The notes beneath the pieces are model-generated. The model did no database searches and was not told where the DNA came from. It saw nothing but the letters and a program-made list of their open reading frames with translations. Shown here one piece after another: positions 28,161 to 34,755 of a stretch of DNA of 64,000 nt. The DNA is from an uncultured Eubacterium sp. (lineage in GTDB: Bacteria > Bacillota > Clostridia > Lachnospirales > Lachnospiraceae), in NCBI GenBank assembly GCA_934351445.1, contig CAKRIZ010000005.1, positions 1 to 64,000 of the forward strand, in the 5' to 3' direction. How positions within the stretch are numbered: position 1 is the first letter of the stretch; every line of letters begins with the position of its first letter. Made by a program: the position numbers and the translations under genes.

Positions 28161-31118
28161 TTAGTTATTACCTAAAGCAGCAGTACGCTGTGTTTCAAGA
28201 CCGGAATACAATGGAGTACTACGGTTAGGATTCTTATTTTCTTTATCTACTAAGTATTCAGTATATCCGTTTACAGAAGTGCCAACATATGCCTTAGCAT
28301 CACCACCTACTGTGATCTTGATATCCTTGGTTACAGTACCACCCTTAGAAGCGGAGATGGTCAGTAAGAATGTGTCGCCACACTCAGCCCCTCTGATTAC
28401 AGCATCACTAGTATCATTCTTTTCAACTGTGAAGTTGTTATCAGCGTAGCGGTCAGCATTTTCTTTTACATCAGTGATCTTATAAGCATAAGAGCAGCTG
28501 CCGCTGATGTCTACACCATACTGATCCAATACTTTCCATTTATTCGTAATAGAGTATGTCTTGCCATATACCTTTAAATCATCGTGACTTAATAATCCTC
28601 CAGGCTGAGCCAGACCTAAAATCTGTGTCAGGACAGGGGTTACGGTATAAGCATCTCCTGCGCAGATTGTCGTTGCAGCCGGAGCAGCATCTGAGATAGC
28701 AACCTTCTTAGTTGCGGTATTTACAATAGCAGAATCCGTTACTTCGATTGCAGTTCCAGAAGCTTTGTACACAGTTACCTTTAAGGTATCTTCTGCAAGC
28801 TTACGTGAGAACTGTGCGCTGTTTACATCGTACAGATCACTTGCTTTTAATGCACCGGTAGATACAGCGACAGAGTCGATAACGTTCTTTCCGATTGCAC
28901 CGGTAGATACAACATCACCATTGAGCTCTGTACCGATCTTCTTGCCAGAAACGGTGTAGAATGCTTTCGGTACATCGACAGTCACGCCATTGAATTTACC
29001 GGTAACTTTTACTTCCTGATAGTAACTATTGCCGCCTTTAGTATCAGCAGTTACATCACTTGTACCGGTTGCACCGATTGATGATGTAGTGCCTAAAACC
29101 GTTGTGGGATCACCGACTAAATCTGCAGCTTTTTTATCAGCAGCAGCAGCGTTTGCAAAGTTAGTGAGACCTGTGTTTACATAGAATGTGTTCAAATCCT
29201 TGATTTCAAATCCGTTCACACGATCAATGTTAACACCCTTGAAGGTCAGGTTCTTCACAGGGCTGATATTACTGTACTTGTCATCTCCAGAATCAGTCTT
29301 TTTGATTTTCTCAATAGAGAACTTCAGTGTCTGGTCAGCACATACAGTGAATCCAGCTTTTGAAGTGATCTGGAATGCAGCGCCAGTTGCAAACTGTGCA
29401 CCAGTTTTAACACCGATGTGTTTGATGCCGGCACCTGTGATAGTATCATATCCATTTGTTGAATCTACATCTGTATCTTCGAGGTTGGCAGCGTCGCCCT
29501 TGAACTCGACAGCAACACCGACTTTCATGTCGTTAAATTCGCTGCTGCTTAATCCAGAGGTATTTACATAGTTGAAGAATCCATTATCATAAACAACACC
29601 TTTGTTTGCATTTGCAGTATTATCATCGACTATACTGGGTGTTTCAATTACGCGACCATACTGATCAATGAAAGTAAAGCTTGACAGGGAAATCTTCTCT
29701 GCTGATCTCTGAACATATACAGAATCAACGTCTACAGACTTGATTGCAACCGGCATAGCCTTGTCGGTAACGTAGATCATCTCATTAGATGTCTCGCCGC
29801 CTACGACAACAGATGTCAGGGAGACAGGTCTGTCAATACCGTCTTCGGAGTTGGAATTCCAACCAGCCTGAGGATCTGTATTATCTATCCATTTCAGAAT
29901 AGCGGTTCCATCGTTATTTTCGTATAAGAAAAATGTTCCAGTAGAAGCATTTAACTGAAGTTTGTTAAAATCGGACTGGCTTGCTAAGGTTACAAAGTTT
30001 TTGATTTCTTTTCCTTCCTGATCCAGTGCAGTGAAAGGAATGACGGCGCTTTCGCCATCTGCGATAACGCTGGTGGGCTGGTTTAATGTGAAGCTCTTTA
30101 AGATCTGGTTGTTTCCAACAGTTACGTTAAAGTTAGTCTTTTTACCAGTTTTATTTGCAATAGCTGTGATATTAACCTCGCCACCCTTATTTACATCAAT
30201 ACCGGGCACAAGATATGCGGCACAATATTCTTCACCACCTAAAGTAAGAACATCCTCGCCATTTTTGGTGATTTCTTTTAATACGAGAATGTTGTCTGAT
30301 ACAAAAGTAACCTCTGCACCATCAGCCTTGGTCATATATTTGTCAGCTTTCATCTTATTTCCGTTCTGATCCAGAACTGAATATACAAGATAATAAGCTT
30401 TACTCTTGAATCCTGCCGGAAGAGATTTCAGGACCTCAGAAGTTCCCTTCTTTACAAATCCCTTTACTTCAACCGTGTCTAATGCCTGTTTGGCACCAAC
30501 GGTTAATGTTTCGGAAATGGAAATACCTGTTTTATGAACACCAGTTACATAAATAGACTCACCATAAGTAAATGCTTTCTTATCAGTACGAACCAGAGTA
30601 AGCACACCGTTTGTCTTGTCGTTCTTCTTAACCTTGCAGGAAGTACTCCACTCAATGGTGGTAGAATTTCTCATTGACTCGCCATACTGATCTAATACAT
30701 CATAGTATACCAAAGCGCCGGTTGCGTCATCAGCTTTGTGGTCGTTGGTGATATCTTCCTCTGCAGTTGTCAGAGCAACTTTGTTTAAGATTTTGATCTC
30801 TGTTACTTTCTGGCTGGTTACTTCAGCAGTACCGGAAGCTTCCTCGGTAGTTGTTTTTACAGTAACCTTGTAAGTGCCATTGATCATGTTTGCAGTAGTC
30901 TTGATAACTAATGACTTGAAATCTGCAGACCATGTTTCAGATGCAGTAGATACTTTGTCGCTTCCCTTTGTTACAGTAATAGCAGCACCAGAAGTCTCAA
31001 CTGCGTTCTTGAAAGTTACAGTTAATTCGTTCACCTTTGTAGCAGTAACACTTTCGATTGCAAGTGAAGTATCTACAGTGGGCTCGTCTTTCTCGACAGC
31101 TTTGACTACTACTTTAGG
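28161..31118 (-). CDS. Surface-protein cassette A, no 5' end (Ig-repeat, S-layer-like)
   Basis: About 985 codons of an extracellular protein built of tandem Ig-like repeats. Recurrent hallmarks are VLDQYGESM, VLDQNGNKM, ALDQEGKEI, FIDQYGRVI and VLDQYGVDI. Composition is Thr, Ser, Val and Asp rich with one or no Cys per domain, as in S-layer and adhesin proteins. The homologous part starts at PKVVVKAVEKDEPTV (31118). The frame stays open to 31379, but that stretch is antisense to a toxin gene and encodes no signal peptide or ribosome site. I read it as a silent cassette awaiting fusion to an N-terminal export module. Confidence 0.75.
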   Translation of the reverse strand, partial: PKVVVKAVEKDEPTVDTSLAIESVTATKVNELTVTFKNAVETSGAAITVTKGSDKVSTASETWSADFKSLVIKTTANMINGTYKVTVKTTTEEASGTAEVTSQKVTEIKILNKVALTTAEEDITNDHKADDATGALVYYDVLDQYGESMRNSTTIEWSTSCKVKKNDKTNGVLTLVRTDKKAFTYGESIYVTGVHKTGISISETLTVGAKQALDTVEVKGFVKKGTSEVLKSLPAGFKSKAYYLVYSVLDQNGNKMKADKYMTKADGAEVTFVSDNILVLKEITKNGEDVLTLGGEEYCAAYLVPGIDVNKGGEVNITAIANKTGKKTNFNVTVGNNQILKSFTLNQPTSVIADGESAVIPFTALDQEGKEIKNFVTLASQSDFNKLQLNASTGTFFLYENNDGTAILKWIDNTDPQAGWNSNSEDGIDRPVSLTSVVVGGETSNEMIYVTDKAMPVAIKSVDVDSVYVQRSAEKISLSSFTFIDQYGRVIETPSIVDDNTANANKGVVYDNGFFNYVNTSGLSSSEFNDMKVGVAVEFKGDAANLEDTDVDSTNGYDTITGAGIKHIGVKTGAQFATGAAFQITSKAGFTVCADQTLKFSIEKIKKTDSGDDKYSNISPVKNLTFKGVNIDRVNGFEIKDLNTFYVNTGLTNFANAAAADKKAADLVGDPTTVLGTTSSIGATGTSDVTADTKGGNSYYQEVKVTGKFNGVTVDVPKAFYTVSGKKIGTELNGDVVSTGAIGKNVIDSVAVSTGALKASDLYDVNSAQFSRKLAEDTLKVTVYKASGTAIEVTDSAIVNTATKKVAISDAAPAATTICAGDAYTVTPVLTQILGLAQPGGLLSHDDLKVYGKTYSITNKWKVLDQYGVDISGSCSYAYKITDVKENADRYADNNFTVEKNDTSDAVIRGAECGDTFLLTISASKGGTVTKDIKITVGGDAKAYVGTSVNGYTEYLVDKENKNPNRSTPLYSGLETQRTAALGNN
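31100..31117 (-). repeat. Cassette junction core, copy A
   Basis: On the minus strand CTAAAGTAGTAGTCAAAG, at the point where homology among the three surface cassettes begins. Identical to the site at 37392-37409 and one base different from 34162-34179. Candidate recombination site. Confidence 0.7.
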
Positions 31119-31158
31119 TGTATATATTTTCTTTTTATTGAAAATGTGTGAAAATCGA

Positions 31159-31187
31159 TTGTATGTTCGGGTGATATATGCTATAAA
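31159..31187 (+). promoter_or_regulatory. Promoter of type I toxin A
   Basis: TTGTAT (31159-31164), 17-bp spacer, TATAAA (31182-31187). The same spacing and elements are conserved in copy B. It leaves a 100-nt leader with small hairpins before the toxin. Confidence 0.65.
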
Positions 31188-31293
31188 TAAATCTACAAAG
31201 AGCATTATCAAACGGATAGCGGTTGGCTCCCAACCAATGATGAATTGGAACTTCCGGTACTTTTTGGAGGTGGTACATACGGGAAATACATGT

Positions 31294-31431
31294 ATGGAGG
31301 AGTCGCGCTTGATCGCGCTGGAGATCATCGGAATTACTGTCACTGTGATCAGTATTATCGTTACAGTGATCAGCATCATTCAGAATTTCAGGCATGAAAA
31401 AAGCAACCGCGCATCTGACCAAGATAAGTAG
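31294..31431 (+). CDS. Small hydrophobic type I toxin A
   Basis: A 45-residue peptide with one membrane helix (ALEIIGITVTVISIIVTVIS) and a basic, polar tail. A GGAGGAG lies 6 nt before an in-frame TTG at 31309, which would give a 40-residue form; ATG 31294 is the longer option. The peptide frame is conserved in copy B with mostly tail substitutions. The layout, a membrane peptide gene overlapped at its 3' end by a convergent small RNA, matches TxpA/BsrG-type toxins. It is antisense to the open frame upstream of cassette A. Confidence 0.7.
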   Translation: MEESRLIALEIIGITVTVISIIVTVISIIQNFRHEKSNRASDQDK

Positions 31432-31443
31432 GTTGCCTTTTTC
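31397..31443. terminator. Shared bidirectional terminator, module A
   Basis: AAAAAAGCAACC and GGTTGCCTTTTT pair around the last toxin codons. It ends the toxin mRNA on the plus strand and the antisense RNA on the minus strand. Confidence 0.7.
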
Positions 31444-31493
31444 TTTATAACTTGCTAACTGAGCCAGCCGTTGTTTCACGGTGATGCTCTTTG
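31397..31493 (-). ncRNA. Predicted antisense antitoxin RNA A
   Basis: A consensus promoter at 31500-31528 would start an RNA near 31493, running to the shared terminator, about 97 nt. It overlaps the 3' end of the toxin mRNA, including its last codons. No open frame with a ribosome site is present. Confidence 0.6.
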
Positions 31494-31499
31494 TCTATT

Positions 31500-31528
31500 A
31501 TATTAGTCTCCCGACAGCCTTTTGTCAA
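31500..31528 (-). promoter_or_regulatory. Antisense RNA promoter A
   Basis: On the minus strand TTGACA (31528-31523), a 17-bp spacer and TAATAT (31505-31500). The perfect -35 is conserved in copy B. Confidence 0.65.
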
Positions 31529-31548
31529 CTACTCCATATAAAGTTTTA

Positions 31549-31788
31549 TTATAAAACCACCTGCTCAGAGGTGATGATCTTGCAATTTTTCAGTATCGAA
31601 TGATCGGAAATATGGATCTCACCGACACCACGTGCGATGAGGATACAAAATCCTTTTAGGGTCACATCATCCCCGATGGAGATATGTGCATTCGGATGGC
31701 GGTAGATGACCGCAAATCCTTTGATTGATAAGTGTTTGCCGCAGTTGCAGCGGTTGAGGTGTAAAAATAGTTGGTATAAATAAGTCAT
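31549..31788 (-). pseudogene. Hexapeptide-repeat acyltransferase fragment
   Basis: A 79-residue frame with left-handed beta-helix character (IKGFAVIYRHPNAHISIGDD, VTLKGFCILIARG) typical of the first coils of sugar O-acetyltransferases. These enzymes are usually about 170-220 residues, so this looks truncated. The last codons (ITSEQVVL, stop) recur as ITSTQVIL, stop, at 34607-34633 with the rest of the gene lost. An upstream ribosome site is not obvious. Confidence 0.55.
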
Positions 31789-31799
31789 GTTTTATAGTT

Positions 31800-31831
31800 A
31801 TAACCGGGCTCCCTAAAGGGAGTCCGGTTAT
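31800..31831 (-). terminator. Hairpin after cassette B
   Basis: ATAACCGG and CCGGTTAT, with inner CTCCC/GGGAG, form a strong stem 28 bp after the cassette B stop. The minus-strand T tract is short and interrupted. Confidence 0.6.
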
Positions 31832-31858
31832 GTTTCCTGTTAATCAACATCAATTTGA

Positions 31859-34180
31859 TTATGGAGTAGCAGTAACAGTAATCTTTCCTGAAACAGATCC
31901 GATTGTAATGGTTACTACATAGCTTCCAGCAGTAATGTTAGAGCCGTTAGCGCCAGCAGTCACTGTGGTAAGGTCTTTTCCAGTAATCGTAGCAACGCCA
32001 GCAGTGAAGTTTAATGTAATATTGCCATCCGCATCTACAAGACTAGCAATATCGACAGCCTTACAGAAATCACCGGTTACATCCATGCCAGCAGCGTTTG
32101 TTACCTTGATGGTAGCAGTCTTGTAGCCTACATAGGTTGCAAGAGAACTGTCGGCATTGTCATTGGCTGTAATGGTTGTATCTGAGCCTGATTTTGCGAT
32201 TGCAAAGTAAGCAGGAGCACCAGCGGGATTTATCTGAAGACCTGATTTGTTTCCTGTTACAGCAGCACCAGCTTTTGTAACGGTTACAGATGTAGCCCCT
32301 GAAAAGGCAGGAATCTCAACAGTAGCAATACCGTTTTCAAATGCAAGATCTTTGTTGTAAGTCTTTGTTCCAGTGGTGATGCTAACAGGTACAGTTGCCT
32401 TGTACTTGCTTAAGAATCCAGCTTGAGAATCCATAGCTTTTACAGTTACAGCAATCTTGTCACCACTTGTGTATACAGTCTTGTCTGTAGATACATCATA
32501 AGTAGTTGCATCTTTTGAAATTACTACGTTATAAGTCTTTGAATCAACTTCTTCTCCGTCAGCATTTACAAGAACTAAGCGAACACTTCCACTCTTAAAT
32601 GCTTCCGTGATCGTAGCTGTTGTAAGCTCAATTAAAGATACATCATCTGCAGAAGCGTTGTATGTTTGAGTAGTTAAAATACGACCAGGATCATCTGCAT
32701 AGATGTATCCCTTGCCAGTAATAGCACCATTGGTTGTAGCGTTTGTAATAGTCTGGGCAGAATTGTAGTTATCAAGTGCTTTTACCTTGATCTTGATCTT
32801 GTTACCGGCTACTACAACAGCATCCGGAGCAGCTACTTCCTGAATGCTTGCTAATGCAGAGTTCTCACCAATGGTAATCTTACCGATGCTGGTAACAGTT
32901 GCATCTACAGTAGATACAAAGTTTACATTATAGGTCACACCAAGCGTAGAAGTGCTTGCATTAAATCCTGATGCACCAGCTTTGTATACAAGGTACTTTC
33001 CATCATCGGAGATGGTAGCAGTTACATTACCAAGACCTGCAACAACATTAAATAAGCCTGAATTGGAGATATCCAATTTAGCAATATCAGCTGCTTTCAT
33101 AATATCGCCATACTGATCATATACGACAACGTCAGCTTTTCCAATCGTATTTGTGGTAGTATAATTCTGCTTAGCAACTGTGATATCAGAGATCTCAAGT
33201 TTGGTTGCTTTTGAAGATTCACCTACCTGAATCTCGATGGTAGCAGTCTTACCGGTTACATTGTTTACCGCAGTCAATGTAACTTTAGAAGCATAAGAAC
33301 CTGTTGTAAAGAACAGTTTTCCATTTGCATCTACCTTCATGGTAGCAGGATTGATTGTATTGGTATTGCTTGATACAAACGTAATATTATTTACAGTTGC
33401 AGTAGAACCAAGAGCATTGGTCTTTGATAATAATACAGCTTTTCCTTCGGTATCGGTTGCTGTATATTTCAGACTGTATTTATTGCCCTGGTTTACATAA
33501 GCATGAGCATCACCTGCTAAATCTACTTCGCCAAACTCAAAAGAATCCGTGTAGATATTATCAATTGTCAGATTAGCAGTCTTGATAACTGTGGGATCTG
33601 AGGTCAATGCGATTACAACTGCAATATCGTTGCCCAATGACATAGATGCAGCATTGGTGCTTAATGTAAAGTAAGGATTTGTAGTTGTTGAGTTCTTGCT
33701 AGGATTCATGTTTAATCCCTTTGTAAGGTTGGTAGCTGTGATAGTCATTCTGTTAGAAGAATAGTTCATAGCTTTGCCATACTGATCCAATACATTAAAG
33801 TATACCTTCTGATCAGTACCAAGGTTATTTCCTAAACCAACTTTTGTTGTAAGAACTTCGATGCTGGTAGCTTTTCTTGCAGATACAACACATGTAGCAG
33901 TGAAATCACCATAAGTTACAGTGTAAGTACCAGCTGCAAAAGCAGTCTTTCCTGTTAAAACAACAGAATCTTTAGCATCAGACCATTTAGCAGTTGCTTC
34001 TACAGCAACGCCTGCGCGGTCTAATTTTACTTCTTTTGTAGCATCAGCTACAGGTGCATCAAATTTTACCTCGATAGTATCAGCTGCGGTTGCTGTTACA
34101 CTATCAATCTTAGTTGCGGTTTCTACAGTGGGTTCATCCGGTGTTACGGGTGTCTCGACAGCTTTGACAACTACTTTAGG
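31859..34180 (-). CDS. Surface-protein cassette B, no 5' end (Ig-repeat)
   Basis: About 773 codons. The frame is continuous from PKVVVKAVETPVTPDEPTV (34180) through VLDQYGKAMN and VYDQYGDIMK to the end at 31859. A TTG at 33790 gives a shorter, unlikely version beginning inside the VLDQYG motif. Domains are Ig-like, rich in Thr, Ala, Val and Asn, with no export signal, SLH domain or LPXTG. First-domain similarity to cassette A is clear (SVTAT motif near residue 30), then the sequences diverge. Upstream lies toxin module B, not a promoter for this frame. Confidence 0.75.
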   Translation of the reverse strand, partial: PKVVVKAVETPVTPDEPTVETATKIDSVTATAADTIEVKFDAPVADATKEVKLDRAGVAVEATAKWSDAKDSVVLTGKTAFAAGTYTVTYGDFTATCVVSARKATSIEVLTTKVGLGNNLGTDQKVYFNVLDQYGKAMNYSSNRMTITATNLTKGLNMNPSKNSTTTNPYFTLSTNAASMSLGNDIAVVIALTSDPTVIKTANLTIDNIYTDSFEFGEVDLAGDAHAYVNQGNKYSLKYTATDTEGKAVLLSKTNALGSTATVNNITFVSSNTNTINPATMKVDANGKLFFTTGSYASKVTLTAVNNVTGKTATIEIQVGESSKATKLEISDITVAKQNYTTTNTIGKADVVVYDQYGDIMKAADIAKLDISNSGLFNVVAGLGNVTATISDDGKYLVYKAGASGFNASTSTLGVTYNVNFVSTVDATVTSIGKITIGENSALASIQEVAAPDAVVVAGNKIKIKVKALDNYNSAQTITNATTNGAITGKGYIYADDPGRILTTQTYNASADDVSLIELTTATITEAFKSGSVRLVLVNADGEEVDSKTYNVVISKDATTYDVSTDKTVYTSGDKIAVTVKAMDSQAGFLSKYKATVPVSITTGTKTYNKDLAFENGIATVEIPAFSGATSVTVTKAGAAVTGNKSGLQINPAGAPAYFAIAKSGSDTTITANDNADSSLATYVGYKTATIKVTNAAGMDVTGDFCKAVDIASLVDADGNITLNFTAGVATITGKDLTTVTAGANGSNITAGSYVVTITIGSVSGKITVTATP
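34162..34179 (-). repeat. Cassette junction core, copy B
   Basis: On the minus strand CTAAAGTAGTTGTCAAAG, one base different from copies A and C, at the same codon of the cassette. Confidence 0.7.
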
Positions 34181-34220
34181 TGTATATATTTTCTTTTTAT
34201 TGAAAATATGTGAAAATCGA

Positions 34221-34249
34221 TTGTATGTTCGGTTGATCTATGATATAAA
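34221..34249 (+). promoter_or_regulatory. Promoter of type I toxin B
   Basis: TTGTAT (34221-34226), 17-bp spacer, TATAAA (34244-34249), as in copy A. Confidence 0.65.
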
Positions 34250-34355
34250 AGAATGTACAGAGAGCATTACCAAACGGATAGCGGTTGGCTCCCAACCAAT
34301 GATGAATTGGAACTTCCGGTACTTTTAGGAGGTGGTACATACGGGAAATACGAGT

Positions 34356-34493
34356 ATGGAGGAGTCGCGCTTGATTGCGCTAGAGATCATCGGAATAGTG
34401 GTCACGGTAATCAGCATTATCGTTACAGTGATCAGTATCATCCAGAACTTTAGACACAAAAAAAGCAACCGCAATTCAGGCAAGAATGAGTAG
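34356..34493 (+). CDS. Small hydrophobic type I toxin B
   Basis: A 45-residue peptide, helix ALEIIGIVVTVISIIVTVIS, tail FRHKKSNRNSGKNE. The helix differs from toxin A at one position only, while the tail differs at about six. GGAGGAG is 6 nt before the in-frame TTG 34371, an alternative start. Conservation of the frame across the duplication supports translation. Expected to act on the cell's own membrane if not silenced by the antisense RNA. Confidence 0.7.
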   Translation: MEESRLIALEIIGIVVTVISIIVTVISIIQNFRHKKSNRNSGKNE

Positions 34494-34504
34494 GTTGCTT
34501 TTTT
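34458..34504. terminator. Shared bidirectional terminator, module B
   Basis: AAAAAAAGCAACC and GGTTGCTTTTTT form the stem with A and T runs on both sides, serving toxin and antisense RNA. Confidence 0.75.
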
Positions 34505-34552
34505 CGAAACTTACTAACTGAGCCAGCCGTTGTTGTACGGTAGTGCTCTTTG
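34458..34552 (-). ncRNA. Predicted antisense antitoxin RNA B
   Basis: About 95 nt from the promoter at 34559-34587 to the shared terminator, overlapping the toxin 3' end. It has an internal CCGT/ACGG hairpin also possible in copy A. Confidence 0.6.
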
Positions 34553-34558
34553 TCTATT

Positions 34559-34587
34559 ATAATAGCGACCAGACACCTTTTTGTCAA
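34559..34587 (-). promoter_or_regulatory. Antisense RNA promoter B
   Basis: On the minus strand TTGACA (34587-34582), 17-bp spacer, TATTAT (34564-34559), a near-consensus promoter. Confidence 0.7.
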
Positions 34588-34660
34588 CTGCCCATATTCA
34601 TTTTTATTATAAAATCACCTGTGTTGAGGTGATGTGTTTTCAAAATTAAGATGTTTGAAT

Positions 34661-34694
34661 TATTTTTATCCCTCCCGAAAGATTCGGGAGGGAT
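34661..34694 (-). terminator. Terminator of surface cassette C
   Basis: ATCCCTCCCGAA and TTCGGGAGGGAT pair over 12 bp around a 3-nt loop; on the minus strand an ATAAAAATA-type tract follows. It lies 60 bp after the cassette C stop. Confidence 0.75.
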
Positions 34695-34755
34695 ATTTGG
34701 TGGTGATTGATGGTTGTTTATACATTACAATCAGTTGGTGATTGGTAATGTTATT

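Larger units (their letters stand above)
31096..31578. repeat. Duplicated unit, copy 1
   Basis: This stretch is very similar along its whole length (only scattered differences) to 34142-34637. It contains, from left to right, the cassette start, the core site, the type I toxin with its promoter, the shared terminator, the antisense RNA and promoter, and the tail of an acyltransferase frame. The duplication shows that cassette plus toxin module moves or was copied as a unit. Confidence 0.85.
34142..34637. repeat. Duplicated unit, copy 2
   Basis: Partner of 31096-31578. It includes the junction core, toxin B, terminator, antisense RNA, and at 34607-34633 the last codons of a lost acyltransferase (ITSTQVIL, stop, minus strand). 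Differences are mostly single substitutions, with the toxin frame and both promoters kept. Confidence 0.85.

Noticed and set aside
31119..31379. N-terminal 87 codons of the long frame upstream of cassette A (MMLITVTIILIT...)
   Set aside because: It is the reverse complement of toxin module A, which is duplicated at 34 kb; no ribosome site or promoter reads into it, and homology among cassettes starts only at 31118.
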